NCBI RefSeq assembly: GCF_040581485.1
Contig: NC_090130.1
Location: 1,736,001-1,800,000 of the forward strand
Reading direction: 5' to 3'
Source: Linepithema humile
Lineage: Eukaryota; Arthropoda; Insecta; Hymenoptera; Formicidae
DNA length: 64,000 nt
Shown: in pieces, positions 40,512-55,600 of the stretch
How positions within the stretch are numbered: the stretch's first letter is position 1
Layout: every line of letters starts with the position of its first letter
Program-made: the position numbers and the translations under genes
The notes under the pieces: generated by a model
Seen by the model: the letters and a program-made list of their open reading frames with translations, nothing else
What the model was told of the DNA's origin: nothing
Databases searched by the model: none

Positions 40512-40625
40512 CGCTGAGCCTGCTCTGCGTAAAGAAATTTTCCGGCAGCGCGACAATGCTGGAGGCGCCGCCCGGAAGTCGCGAAGACCTCGTAGAGGCG
40601 GCAAGAACTCCATGTACACCCACCG
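40512..40625 (+). CDS. Exon with the first in-frame Met, phase 1 to 1
   Basis: The acceptor after TTCTGCCTTTTTTTAG is strong and the donor is GTAAGT at 40626. The exon is 114 bases. In the frame that links both neighbours it reads ALSLLCVKKFSGSATM, then LEAPPGSREDLVEAARTPC, and ends in a split codon that becomes GAT (Asp) with exon 51970. The ATG at 40556 is the first in-frame start in the chain and may be the real start or an internal Met. A second frame is also fully open, but it does not continue into 51970. The exon is symmetric, so skipping it would keep the frame. Confidence 0.65.
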
Positions 40626-43600
40626 GTAAGTGACGCTGCGCTTTATCATAAAGTTCGAAGGGAGTTTCGGGAGTTGAAATTTATTACTTTGCGTAAACAC
40701 GCTCCGTACGGATAGTTCTGTGGGTTCCGAAATAAATAGCCACAATTTGACGCCGTTGTACGCTGCCAATAGTTGTCGTGATTGCAAAGACTAAAACAGT
40801 AAATTCTTCGTCACGAGAAATCCGTGAAATATAAATGAAAGTTAGATACAAATATAATAATTGTGAAAGTGAAAGTTTTTTTTACTAGTTTGAATTGTTA
40901 GACAAAATTTAAGAATTACGTTGCGCTAGCAAATATCTATTTCCCAAGAAAAAGTCATTCAAGAAGCGAGATTCCGTAATTAGAAACTTCTCCGGTATGG
41001 AAACTGATAAACTTTTCATTGTCTATTCACGTTCACCCCTTGAACTTTATCACCGCACCGCCGACGACTATCATTCACTTTTCGGAAGGGTGACATAACA
41101 AATTACCCCCGACCAGCCCATAATTATCCTCTCGTTACGTCTCATCAGATTGCATTCCGTAGCTTCCGTTTCCGAACGCAATAAATTAATTTCTTCTCTT
41201 ATTTTCACCCGCGCCTGCTAATTACAATCTTGCCCGGTAACATCGTTAGAAAATCACCGGCGAGAAATATTCTCTTAGGGTCGGCTTCTCGATGCATCCT
41301 TTGTGCCGGCGTAAAAGCACCCCCTTGCGCGGGGAGGGATGCAAGCCGCGAGACGCCATTCTCCCTCCCTCGAACCGGTATCGCCGACGGTAATTGACAC
41401 CGTTTTCACGGCTAAACCGCTTTCCAATTTTCCCCTTATTTTCACGACGTAATAACTTACCGAGCCTGGCGTAAGTTTAGCCACGGGGTAGGTCAAGGGA
41501 GTGAAAGCCTGTTGGCGGTAGCTAACGATGTACGTTATATACATTCTTTAGAAGTCGCCGCCGAGACAAGCTCTCATTGGCGATCGAAGCGTAAATCACT
41601 ATGGCTTCCTGAAATAACGTGTCAACCCCTCGCACCGCCAACGCTCCGAGTCCTTGCCGGATGAGCTTCGATCACTCGTCAGCAGCTGCGGCAAGAATTA
41701 CCGGCCGGCGCTGCGAGCTCGGCCCGTCAAAATTAAAATCGCGGGGCGGATAACAGTTTGTCATTAAAATTGAAAAGCTATTACAGTCGCAAATGAATTG
41801 TGCAAAAGTTGCAGCGCTCTGAACCAGTACAGAGCGCTGTTAAATCAATAAACCGTTATTTTTAATTTACTAAATTTACTTCGATATTGTGAAAAATTCG
41901 GGTAAAAAATTCGATACAGTTTTGCAAAAATGGTGCAGTTTGCGCAACTAGTCCCGACTAGCCAACGAAATATAGACCGCTCGAAACGATCGATTCTTCC
42001 CTTCGGCACATTTTCGGTCTCCATTTTTCCGCAGCATCGGGACCTCATAAATCTCATGAGAAAGCACTCTCGCGAGTGCGCTCTCTTACGAGCGGGCGAC
42101 GCGCGCGATGATGATCGAGATGTAGATCGAAAAAATTGGCGTCGCTGTGGAATAAAGGCGTCTGGGAGTCCCGCAGGACACGACCTCCGGTCTTGTGTCC
42201 CGACGCGGGATTTCCATCTTCGCTTCATAAATCAAAATGTCATCGATTTCGCGGCGGTCGCCCGTCCTACATCGACCTCCTTGCTTGCGAGCCACCGCCC
42301 ACCGGGAACGCGGAAAAAGTAAATAACGACCGACCGAAAAATGTTGGCGTGTGTTAAAGAGCTTGGTCTTAAAAAGTTTCGAAGGGTCCTCCTCTTCGTC
42401 TTTGTTCTTTCTTTCTCTTCGTTAGTCCTCCGACCGAGGTGGCCGTTCTTTTGCCTGCGAGGCAGCCCAGAAACTTTGGTAATTACGCGGAATTAAGCTA
42501 CTTAAAATTTATAACGTGACCGGCTTGACACATCGGTAAAAAGCAGGACGAACGATCAGGTGCAAGGCGGAAAAAGTAATCATATAATAAAATGTGTGTA
42601 TTGAATAAAAATTTAGGTCGCGGTAAAATCACAGTTATTTTGATATCAGTATTTTGTGGATATATTCATGCTATTTAAATTGCGCGCACATATAACTGAC
42701 ATTTAATAATTAAAACGTGTTGCATTTCCGCTAATTAATTCATTACATTATGAAACATTTAGTTATAGAAATCTGATGCGATAATTTCTTTATCTTGATT
42801 CTTCTATTCTTACTTTATCGATTGGAAACAATAATGATTACATATTTCTTGTAACAAGCAGTTCATTAGGGGTTGTTTTCCTAACTGTTGGCGCAATCTA
42901 TGATAATTTAAGCATATCGTGAAATAATGTAAGCTCCTCTCGTGGAGTTTCACATCGGGCGAAGTTATAATGCGGAAACAGTTTGCGACGGACGAGTCGG
43001 TGCGCGTTGAAATTAATAATAATGTGCATAGGGGCATCCCACACCATCTGTTGTATTAATTAATATGAAATTCTAAATCGACAACTGTCACGTCAAGAGC
43101 GGTGCTGCTTCTTTGATAATTAATAATTTGCAAAGCCATCGTAAATGTACGCGCTTTATTATTACAAACTCGGACGCAGCTCACGTAGAAATGCAAAATA
43201 TCACTAATGGGATTAAAAGGCAGAAGTTTAGGTAGGACTTATTAAAATACGAGAAAAATGCCTAGCACGTGTTGAATACATTAATTTCTCTTATATAAAT
43301 TAATTTCTCTTGCATAAATCAATGTCCTTTTTTTCTTTCTATTTAAAAAATTTTAGTACGGAAAATATTAAATTATTTCGTGATTAAATTAATAATGGTT
43401 TTCTTAGCATTTCAAAGAGATTAATTGTTTAAAACTTATAATATGGACGTTAATGTAGCATTTGATAAGTTTTGTCAAAAATTGTAATAAAAAGTTGATG
43501 TGCTATAAATTAATTCATTATTTATCCGTAAAATAATGAATAATTTAAGAACTCTAAAAAGTTACTTAATTGTGAAAGATTCATTAAAAAATATAATCTT

Positions 43601-46600
43601 GCGACATTACGTAAATAGTGATAATCGTCATAATTTGTAAAAGCCAAATTAAAATTTGTTTTATTAATATGAAATCGAAATGAATAACACATGTTACGTG
43701 ACATCGCGCGACGAAGAAATAATACATCGACGCGACACGCATTCTAGCGAATAAATCATTACGATTTCTAGCACATTGTGCCCGTGCGATGCATATTGCG
43801 CGATTTCATATTTATTCGCGCAGATGACCGTGCACTGATAATAGGCTCCAAACACAATTTATCGGCGATAATTGACGAACCGGATTACATACGCGAATCG
43901 CGGCTGCGATTACTATCGGTATTTTTCCTTTCCCGATATCATCGAGAATTCGATATCCGCTTGTGACGAACGGTTCGATCTAATTAAACTTGCTCGCCGA
44001 GGGAGACGCAATTCATAGCACAATGTTTGCAAATAAAAGCATTCATCTTTTACTCGATACACAAGAGCTAATCGAAACTAGTTTTGGTCACTAATGATAA
44101 GTGTTTTGTTCATTTTTCTATTTCAATTAATAAATTAATAAAAAAATTAAAACTGAGAAAATATTAATGGTGATTTTGATGTTAGAAAAATAATCAAAAA
44201 TTGATTAATTGTGAAAACAATATGTGTTATTTCAATAAAGTGTATGTATCAATAAATCCTTACTCACATGATAATATTTTTTTCTAAAAAAAACTGTTAT
44301 CACCATCTAAGCATAAGGTTTAATATCCAGCGGAACTTTCTCATTATACCGAGTATTCTTATCCGCTTGCTAGAACAGCAAATGTTTGAGCGATTTATAA
44401 TGCCGCCGGCAATATTTGCCTGGCAAACAGGCGAGAAAATTATTAGATAATTTCACGCGTTATTACAGTGTGCAGTCTTATCCGAGGCGAACTTTTGCAA
44501 TGCATCCGTTAAAGCGAGCGGGAGTTCTTGTTTGCCATGCTATCGAGCAGCAATGATGGTAACGGCGTCAAGTCACGCGTACGGCTTGACTTACTCAGGG
44601 TCAATAGAACGCCGCGAGTTGTGGCATTTGATATCGGCCTCGGTCAAAGGATGAGATCAGGTGAATGCCTCAACCCCTCTTTCTCTTGCCGCCGAACGGG
44701 GAACCGTATGGGGGCCCGACTTGGTTCAAGAGCAAATACACCGAGGTCCACTTGGCTAACATTGAATAATTCATAGGGTCCGACCGAGCGTCTATACGCT
44801 ATCGGTGCTATACCAATAACCATTGGACCGTTCATCACGGGCTATTGATTGGGGTGCCGCTTTCTGTTCTCTCTGCCTACGTTCCTACTGTCCACTCGCA
44901 GGAAACGAATACACTTTGCTAAATGTAACACACACTATATGACTCGGTCTTCTTTCCGCGCTCTTACACTTTCTCGATAGAAGTTTGGCCATATTAATTT
45001 GAAAGTTTTATTCGATACATAATTTTTTAATATTTTATTAATATATCAATAATCTTATTAAATTTGAAAACTTTGCTCAAGCGTGAGATGTTATAAATAT
45101 ATCCCGTCTTGTACGCTTCGGAGAAGTGTACATTACCATAAAGATATGTAAGTGAAAAATTAAATGTTAAGCTAAAAAAAAATGCAGATAATGTTGAAGA
45201 TATCAGAAACTTTTTGCAAAAGTTTAATGAAGTTGTATTATCTCCCACGAGTAAAATTAAAATTTGTTCTCCACGAGAAGCCTTGTGAAGAACCTCGGTT
45301 ACGAAACAAGTTTAAGGAGCATGCCTCATGAAACCACCGACTTTTAACAACGACGAGTTTTCTAAGACGTTAGTAAGTACGGCGCGAACGAAAAGCTAAT
45401 TGGATTCTGTTATCTCGCTATTGGCCTCGCAAGAGGAGCGTAATTTTTCAACAAAGTTTGACTTATAAAACTATGAGTCAGTGTATATTACGCCTGTTTC
45501 CACCAATTCCTCTATTAACTTGTGTCTATCTCTGCATACTGCATTATAATATATAATAATATATTGATAAACAATATTCTTGAGAGAGTTTATAAACAAT
45601 TCACTTTGTAATTATTTGTATCTAATAAAAGAGAATGTACGTGATTTTTATAACACGGATTTAGGAAGAAATGTAAGCGCGGCAGACGATCGGAAGGAAG
45701 TGTTCATGACAGATTAAATTACGCACACTTGGTGCTCTCCAATAAACAAGTCGACCGGTTTTATGCGTCGCCGTGTGCGCGGGACGGTTCAAATTGGCGC
45801 AAAAAAGGACTTGTAATAGGTCGCGAGCAACGGCTGTTTATCAACTGTCCTGCGCCTCTGCGAAGTGCATCGACTAGCAAAAACCCCGCATGTATCTCGA
45901 TACAACAAAGTTCGTTATCGCGCGAATATTTGTCCATTTGCGGTATTTGCGCACTGTGCGATATTGCTAAACGCTATGGTCTATCTCTCTTAATTCGGCG
46001 TCTAAAGAACATGAAAAGTTTGAAAATTCCTCACAGAAATCCTCACAGTAGATTCAAACGCACCTACTGTGCGTTCACTGTTTTTTTTTAAATGTAAAAT
46101 GCAAGATTGAAGCATCTGCAAATATTTTAACGTCTCGGCGTTAAAATAATAATTTTGATGCAAAACTTATTTTTTGTAGGCTTGCAAAATCTCCGATGTA
46201 TATGTTGGTTTTGGAGCATTTTAGAAAATACATACTTTTTGGTTACACTTTTACTTTTAATGTAATAGAAATGTCAATCTAATTTGACCTCTGAACTATC
46301 GCGCTGTCGTGAGTATCAAATACCATAATTCATAATGTTACAAGGTTCGTGTTTCGATTAATGTAGATGGATGACCAGATTCTGCGGTTGCCCAGATCGT
46401 ACATATATAGATATACATGAAAATCAGAAGCTTCGTCCTAGTGCTTCAGCAAACTCCCCCTCCTCTTACTATTATCTATCGCGGTATTCATCTATTGCAC
46501 TTCTGTCTCAAATTTTCATTCTGTCCTTTGCATTATACATCGATAGTGGCTCCCAATTCTCTAACAGTTATAAAATTACCATTTCAGATAATAAAACATA

Positions 46601-49600
46601 ATATTTTAAAATTATATTAAATTTTTATTCTACATGCACGATAAATTGAGATGCATATTTATCAGAAAATGTAAAAATAACTCACTAATGCGCAAAGAAT
46701 TATCTGCAAAATTTATATCTCTACAGAAATTTATCCTCATGCTGCGTTGGGATTACTGGGTTAATAATTCGTTCGAACATGTATAATGAATACGTAATGA
46801 ACATAGTGGCAAAATGCAATTTAAAAGGATAACCGATTTCTATAGCAATATATTAATATCTACAATGTAATGACAAAATAAATTTAATTAATTTTGTCAA
46901 AAGAAATTTATTTCGACAAATTAAAATGTTGCGAAATTATAGATTATCTTTTGTTAAGGTTATGTTTCTTAATATGTCTCATTTCGTTACCAATAATTAC
47001 GAAAGGAAGAAGCGGAGATTATGTGGAGGTATAAGTTATTCAACTGGACGCAACATCCGACCTTCCTGATACAATATTGATTTGATCCCCTAGCACGACG
47101 TGCTCGGGCTCGCAGCATAGAATTTGCATATGGAATTACAAGGGTGCGCTGCGACGGAGCAACAATATATAACGAACCCATGTTTGCTGTTTGATTGTAC
47201 GGAAATTGCATCGAGCGTTGGCGTACGTGGCAGTTGACAAGTATGATTTCCTGGACTTCGATCCCACGATCGAATTCATCTATGCGAAGCATGCCCGATT
47301 CTGCGAGCAGCCGAAAGGAAGTGATTTTGACAGCCGAGCGTTTATCAAAATTGTGAAAATTATTTAGAGAATATTGTTATATCACATTCCTTTCACAGTA
47401 TTTGAAGATTGAATTCTATTATCTAGCAGCATTTTTATATAAATAAAAATCAATAATATTTTACGGAAGTGATTTTTATTACAATATTTTATTACAAAAT
47501 CAATTTCTTTCGAGCTTACCCCAGCAGTTTTATATACATATATCTATGTACAACGGAATTTAGTGCGCTGAATTATCGAGCACCAAAGTAGCAATTATCT
47601 GTACGTCACGTTCCATGTCCGTAAATCACCGTGACACGACTAATATTATCGCCATTAGTAAAATGCAATGTTCCGATCGTAATTATAGCCGAACTTCTCA
47701 TTTCGCTCCAATTATAACGATTATTTATGGCGTTTTGCAAATCAGCAAAATTACAAAGTTGGCGATTGAATATGAAGTATTAAACCAATTTTACGAAACA
47801 TCTATGACAAATGTGTATTAAACATTTATATATTTGTATATAAATTTTTCTTTATTATTAAAGTTTAATAATAAATAACGTAAAAAATCCAATTGTTTTT
47901 ATTTAATCATGAATCTGTTAAATATACGATTAGGTTGCTCCGGCCCTTTTTTATTCCCCATTTTAAGGAGACCAAGCTTTGTATTTTGTGGCGATCAGTA
48001 GTCATAAATCATATTTTTCATATCACATCGCGATTGTTCGAACGTTCGCATACATATTAGCCAGATGCTCACGAGGGAGCGTAAAAATAATGGCAATAAA
48101 TCCACGACGAGCGGTGCTCGCGGCCGAATAGATCGGCATGGAAAAGTAATTAGCAATAAATTCTCATGATTTGATGTACAGCGTACTTCGATTTCTTTAC
48201 GCTTCATTAGATAACACCTCCAGATGAAGAGTGGTACATATCTATAACTCCTTTCTTTTCTTCTTTCTTTATAGCAGTGCTATTTGAGAATTTTATCACG
48301 AGGGAATGAAGCGAAGAACTTTTTTCCTTTTTTTACCCTAGAAATTCAATTTACTTACTCTTTCTCTATTTTGCAAGCGATTATTCGCAATATATCTTAT
48401 CAAATTGTTTTATCTCTCTCTCTTTTTTTTTTTTTTTGAAAAAATCGAGAGGTGACAATGGGAATCCACACACGCGAATTCAATCTCTCGCACGGAGAGA
48501 ATTTTTTAAATAACTCGATAGGTCAGTTCTCGATTCCTGTCGCAAATACAAATTGTTCTATTTTTTAGCAACATGCTTTACCATAGCAATTAAACGATTG
48601 TTTCGTGCAATGCACAATATTTCCCGAGCACAGCACTCGTGCGTTAAAAACCGGTCAAAGCCAATATTCAAATATAGGACACATTCGTCTAGTGTAAAAA
48701 TGAGAGCACGCGTGACGGAATATATGGAGGATTGGCTTCAGTCGCACGGCATCAGTCGTCCATCATGTAATACAAGAAGATTTGTCAGGATTGGCTCGAT
48801 ATTACGCTCGAGTTATTTGCGATGCATTTGCGGTACATCACTGCGAACCGAGCGGACTGCATAGTGCAGATCTTACGATCGTCCATTGTATTTTTCTCTA
48901 AAACAAACGATTGGCTTTCGAAGTGAAGATATAGAGTCAATTTCCTGAAAAAAAGACACTAAAATAAATCTCTGACGTTTCAACGAAGTACGCGATCTGT
49001 AAAGTCAAGTGTGTAATTTTCACACGATATTTCGAATGCTGTAATTCGTGCCGCGTAGAAAGTTTTTAATACATTATCTGACACGGCGTGAAGAAAACGA
49101 GGTCGTAACCGACGTCATAGGAGTTATGACCGATTACGATTCGCGATGCGCGAAGAATATGATAGGCGAACGGGCATATATCAGCGGCGCGAAACAATTT
49201 CGATATTTGCGGTATGCAACGGCGATGCGGTTTATGGGCGCGATTCGGCGCGCCGCCGTATGCACCGCAGCTTTGTATTTTGGCCTCTTCCGCCGTTTCT
49301 CTTTCGTCCGGGCACTCAGCATACACCGTGCATTCCGTGCAAACCATATCATACGATTTAATACGAAAAAGAAACCACACTGGGAAATGGTTATAAATTT
49401 ATCGTAAACTTATAGATGTACAATTTTCAATGATCCCTGTGTTAAGAAGCGATAAGTATTCGATATTAAATCAACAAAGCCTCGAGATCGATAATTTCGT
49501 TTATCGATAATGCCACAAGTGTACATCTTCTCCGTCCTGCAATTGTTCTTCCTAAGCGAGTTCGGAGCAATACACTTGAGCTTTTTCTTGGACTTCGTCC

Positions 49601-52600
49601 AGCTACAATTACGTTCGTTCGTTTGAAGATTTAATGCGCTTTAGGATTTGCTCGCAAATGTTAGTTAAATGTTCTTTAAATTCTTTGATGCAATTGGAAT
49701 ATAAATATCTCAATATAATGAATATCTAAATTTTGTTTTTTAAAGCCATTGTTTTCGAAACCAAAATAAATACTATCGTTGTCATTTGTTTTTCCTCTCT
49801 GACAGAATACAGTAATTTTCGCACCGAACGATCCAGTACCGTGGGCACCCATTAGCGTTGGTTGTGACAATGTTGTCCGTCACAGCGATGGATGAGATTT
49901 TTTTGGAGTGACACTTTGTGTAATGGAAAATCGACTTCTGGTCAACCAATTTCGGTAGAGTTTTCAGTGCGGCATGTAGGCGAACCGGAAATAATAAATC
50001 TATCTGTTGCCTGTTCTGTATTTTCTATCGTCGAATACGCGCTGCATAATGCGTTCTACTCGCATGATTAAACACCCTCGCGGAATTGAATTTTGAACTG
50101 ATTGCCAGCGCTGATGCACGATTATATGCTTATTCATGGCTCTCAATACATATTCTCCGATCTGCGTCACGCAAAACGATCTATTCTATAATGATGCCTA
50201 TTCTAAAACAAAAAATTATAACGAAAATTATTATTTCTGTGAGATATTCGCGCAGTATTTTTGTGCGAGAAATTATTTCTTTCCTTTTGAAAACAAAAAT
50301 TTCTAAATATTGTATCCAAGATATCTTTTATGTCTGTGTTTATGTCAGCATCTTTATTCCTCGGGCGAAAGGCGACATAAAGTGTCACAAATTCAAATTC
50401 TGTTAGCTCAAGGCGTCCGATAGTCTCAAAGTGATCCTGCGCGTTTGCTATGGATGCCCTTTAGCAGTATAGTGCCGGCTTCACAAATTGAAATTCCCGC
50501 CGAATCACTGGAGCGATGTTGAAGTGCTGTATATCCTTTAGTGAAGAGGCAAAGAGATAGCGAGTCGTGGCGTTTCATCGAAAGTCAATCGATAGGAGAC
50601 CGTCGCTGGATGGCTTTGTGATCCTATTGATTCTCGTATATCCGCTTGGCATGCGGACGATACAATAGATCGCGGATCGAGACCTTTTGCATCAAAATGA
50701 ATTGCTATCAAGGTCCGAAATGCCATTCGTTCATCGGCGCAATATCATGCAATAATTTTTGAGAAATTGCATCGTTGCACGACAGCACTGAGTTTTCTCA
50801 TAAATCGTCGATAAAGCATGTACTATGAATACAACTGTTCGAGCATTCAGCGATCTTTTCAGGACATCACTTATAAGATCCTATGACGATTTTCTCGAAA
50901 AATGTACCTAAGTAGTTGAGAAAATCGGGGAAAGAGAAAATATGTTGAATGGTCGGATAAAATTTATCTTGTTCTTTTTGCGATCAATTAGAACTGAATA
51001 CGTTGCGTAATATATATAGAATAGTTACAAAAAATTTAATTGAGGGTTATAACAGTCTTTTCCCGGTTAATGTTGTACGGTAAATATAGTGCAATCGATC
51101 TTCATCTCGCCACTAAATTTTACGCGGACGTGCTATGGCAGTTGCGGCATTTTTGTCTCTGCTCGATTATTTTTATCGTCGATAATAATTTTTCTCCTTC
51201 GAACAGCGAGTGTCAATGCGGAAAAACTCGTTAACTCTTCGACGGTTATTGCGTCAGCATTATTTACGATCGATGTGATGGTTGCGATTAATTACACTTG
51301 CTCAAGTTTTTCCATGGAAAATTATTTCATTTACAAACTGTATTAAATTCAAAAGTTATTAAAAGTGAAATTGGCAATTACGAACTGTTTAATAACTGCA
51401 ATAATTAACAATTATCCTACAAAAAATTATGTAACTGCTGAGTGGCTGATACGCCCGACAACGATTGATTTGTACTACTTATTTACGTCTGACTAAAATA
51501 CGGTCGTCTACTTAAAAACATATACTTTTATTTTTTTTAAAGACAAATGAATAGCGCCACAAAACGCATTGTGATATAGCCTAGCGTAATATAACGGAGC
51601 ACAATGTAACATCGTAACAAGAAAGTTCTAAGTACGTAAACACTGAGCCGGGCTAGATGCAATGTTGTCGTAAGACGATGTTAAAGCAACTCGCAACTCG
51701 CAACTCGAAGTCCTAAGGGAAACGCACGAGGTGGGATAGCGAGGAGTGGGCGGACGAGAGGGGACGTCGGGAATTTGAGAGCGTTCTCTCATCCCGTCGT
51801 ATTAGGAAATTACTCTCCCTCCGCGCTACGCTGCATCCAGCGTAAATTAGAATGTGCGGTGACGTAGCCGCGAGTGCGAGTGGTGTGCGGTATTACCGCG
51901 GCATTAGTGTGCTGTACGGTTCGCAACTGGTTAGATCCAATTTAATGTTCTGCTCTCCTTGGGTTTCAGATCTGGACACGATGCTGTACGGATACACGAA
52001 CAGCATATACGTGTTGGACCACACGCCTGAATCCTTGCCGGTGAGTACAATTCGGCACGTAATACGCCACTTAGGCGCAGCTGTTATTGCGACCCGCCCG
52101 ACTAGTCCGGGCACATTTCCTTCCGTATATCATCCGGGTTGTGATCGTACGAACTATTACTTAGAACTTAGATCTGTGCTACTTGTATTACACTGCTAAT
52201 TGTGTGCCTTTAAGTGTTTGAGTGAACAAAATAAATAAGATACTGCAATTAGTTGTGTGTTTCATGACCGAAGTACGGGATCTGCATAAATAACAGTGCG
52301 ATCTTTCGGTCAAACGACTTGCTTATTTAAGTTCGCAAAACAACTACTGCGGCTTAATTTGCGATACGTAAATATTTGAAGAGAATTAATTCGGTAAACA
52401 GATAACAAGCCATCGTCAACGCGCGCAGTGCAACGCGTAATCAGGCCGTTACTAAACGTTGCTGTGTCATTCGCTGCAACTGTTATCGTTGTAATCACAT
52501 AGAGTCCTGTAGACAGTGCATAAACAGGCTAGATAACGGTGCGTAAACATACGAGCAATATCGAAGGGAATTATTGTCGAAATATTACTCTTATCTAACC

Positions 52601-55600
52601 GCAAGGCTAATTATGTGTAACGAGATAAAAATTGATTATTAACGTGCGATGATTTGTACATGCGATTTGGATGAGTCCTCCGTGCGATTCATCTAATGCA
52701 AAATAAGCACGATTACCCATTATTCCAGATTCGCAGATACACAGATACGCGATTCTCGATTAGACTCATCAATTATTGTCATAATTGCATGGTCAAACTC
52801 TGTGCTGCGTCATGCATAATAACAGCGAGATCTCAATAACCGATTTATCGAATACCTATGATGTGATTAATCAAACAATCGTATAACAGTAATTTGTGGG
52901 CTCGCATAAGATTTTGCTAAAGCTGTTTAATTGCGATTTATTAAACTAAAGCTTAATTAAAATCGACGAAAGAAAATACGCCGATTTTGTTACCAATTAA
53001 AGTAGCGGCGGAGAAGGATCTGATTTCCAGAATTATTGATCACAAACAATAGCCAATTTCATATACGTTTCTCATATTTGTTAGTGAATGATTGTCATTA
53101 TCAAATAACCATTCCAGAACATTCTGCAAATGTACATAAATCCGTTTGAATATCCATTAGATAGATTAGGTCGCTATATACTCGCGTGTAGTTGCTCGTA
53201 GATAATGTTAATCGTGTAATGCATATGGAATAGGAATTACTACAATGAATAACATAATATTGTAATACATAAAATAAAATAAACATATAATTCACTATAA
53301 ATTATTAATATTAAACGACTATCCACCACCAAACATAAAGATATATGTGATGCAATGATTTATGCAATGAATATTATATAATATATAAAAATAAGCCAGA
53401 TATTTAGATTGTCAGATATTATTTCACAAACAAGATTATTAAAAATCTTACTGTTACTTGTACGATCTTACATCGTTTCTATATATTTCGTTAGACTAAT
53501 TTATACAAGATTTTTATCAATATATAATAAATAGGATATAAATGAAGAGACCGTCGATATTATTCTTTGATTTTCCCTGTACTACTTGTTTGCGATTGGT
53601 TGCAATTTCGTCACAATTAATATCGAAACGCTATGAAATCATACGATCGGGCTCTTAAACCGTTTAATTACGCACACAAAGGATACTGTTATCAACATCG
53701 TTAAAATGCCATTTCGCAACACGTAGTATGTGTCCTCGCTAAAACGGTCGTCATAATAATTGCCGCGGGAACAATGCCTATCGTAATCGCGTCTACAAAC
53801 AACGGCGCAAACGCGCATTCACAAACGCACAAATTGCTACAAAGTCGATCGGCGCGATGGTGCATTATTATTCGAATAATCTATCGGCGATGTCATATGA
53901 TAATAGTGATTGCAATACATTCGGGAATGCCCCGCAGATGTTACGAAGAATCCCCTAAACGTGCTTCGTGATAGGCTAATTAATGCGGCACGCATTTCAT
54001 TTTCGATGAAAGTGCATTCGTTTGGATTCCCGCACTAGCTTTAGTAATTTCGTCGCATTAATGCGAAATCGGCGTATGTTTTCGCGCGCGAATTGCTACA
54101 ATTATCGGAACATCGCATGTACGGCAGTATAAAAAAAAAAAAAATAAAAAATAAAAAGAACGACGAAAAAATACGGTTTGCAATTTACGGTGCGCGATCC
54201 GCTTATCGAAGCGTAGAAAAATGCATTAATTAAACGATTCCCGTCCGTGTCAATTAAAGTCGTTTTTATGATCCGTTGCACGCGTTGTTTTTGCGTGTTC
54301 CCTGAGAATATACCGAAACACAAAATTGTCTGTTCGTTGTCACGAATGTATGTGGACATACATGTGTGTAGTATTTTGCATTAAACGCTTGATATAAATT
54401 TACGATGTAGCTCGTATATTTTATTTCTTTTCTGTAGAAATACATGCATAACTATTCTAAACTGAAAATTATCGTAGCAACGTATTCCAATGAATTTATA
54501 GTAACTGACAGAATTGCTAAAATCCGTTCACATAAATTACTATTAACAATGTAGCGCAGAATTCCGGATAATATCTCTTCCATTCGTACGTGACAATTAT
54601 CGCTTCCGCGGAATACAAAGGAGTCAGATGATCGCGGCCGCGCAGATGAAATGCGTGCAAGCTCGCTGCAAAGGGGCTTAGTAAAAATCCGGGCTTCAAT
54701 AAAAACGGATTTGCCACGCGCGGACTCCGTTAATTTAATTGTTTAAGCGCACGATGTGGTATTAATTTTCGGCTAAACATTTCTGGCGAACAACATTCTC
54801 CCATTACCTGTACGATGGAACGAACGTAATTATCCTGTTTCGCAAATCGTCCTGCGTGTCTCCTCTGTATACACGCTTGTAACCGGTCTCTCTCCCCGCC
54901 CTATCCCTCCCACCGAAAGTTTCCCATAGGATCCACGTCGGTATTAATTAACTTAATTAGCTGGGTTCTCTTCATTAACGGCGACCGCTACATTCGATGG
55001 TTTCTGTTGACAATGGAGTTACAAGAGGGATTAACAACATGGAAGGTGACAGGCGCCGCGCTCCCGAACGAGCAAAATGCAGCTGGATATTATCGTTGAT
55101 CCTCTGACAGAGTGATAAACGATAATTCCGAAGGAAAGGACCGATAAAGCCCGTGCGAGCCGCGATGACGCGCATTTGCTGTTTAATGACGCCGGATTGT
55201 ATCGCGTGTGAGAAATATTTAACACCGACGCGGAGCGGGGGAAGGGGGAGGAGATTAAATCCCAAAATAATGCGGCATTCGACGCATTCCATAGATTGTA
55301 TAAACGCTGAGGATAGTTTCACGCGATATAACGTTTGATACGACGCCGATTCGATGTTTGGAAAATTGATACACATTAATGGAAGTGCGGAAACGGGCGA
55401 GAAGCTTTATCGGAAAGCTATTTTTGTTAAAGCTCGCTTGCTGTTATCGCTTCTATTATCACAATCTTTTCGGTTTAATACATGACATTATATATAACAG
55501 CTATTAATATAAAAGCAAAAGTGTGTAAAATTTTGTTCTCTGATAGCTTAGTTTATAAATTGGAAAGCATTTTTCTGAACCGAAGACAATGTACACTGCA

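Larger units (their letters stand above)
40626..51969 (+). other. 11.3 kb intron between exons 40512 and 51970
   Basis: No supported gene. CpG-rich tracts at 41040-42350, 44460-44880 and 49050-49360 carry overlapping open frames in several phases and no matching splice pairs. It also holds a 19-base tandem duplication at 43281-43318 and a solo mariner-like end near 47930 (rejected). The last 300 bases (51650-51969) are CpG-rich and contain an open frame entering exon 51970, which could mark an alternative first exon. Confidence 0.55.

Noticed and set aside
41462..41544. Minus-strand ATG frame ending at GTAAGT
   Set aside because: A short frame with one good donor but no partner exon or upstream promoter. 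The CpG-rich tract is open in several frames.
43778..43966. Possible exon after GCGCAG with a peptide including DDRALIIGSKHNL
   Set aside because: The entry phase fits intron 40626-51969, but the only donor (GTATTT) is poor and leaves phase 0, which would break the join to exon 51970.
45729..46091. 120-codon plus-strand open frame
   Set aside because: Starts at TTG, has no splice sites, and has no protein-like pattern beyond openness.
47930..47960. TTAGGTTGCTCC resembling a mariner terminal repeat
   Set aside because: No matching inverted end downstream, no transposase remnant and no clear TA pair; only about ten bases match.
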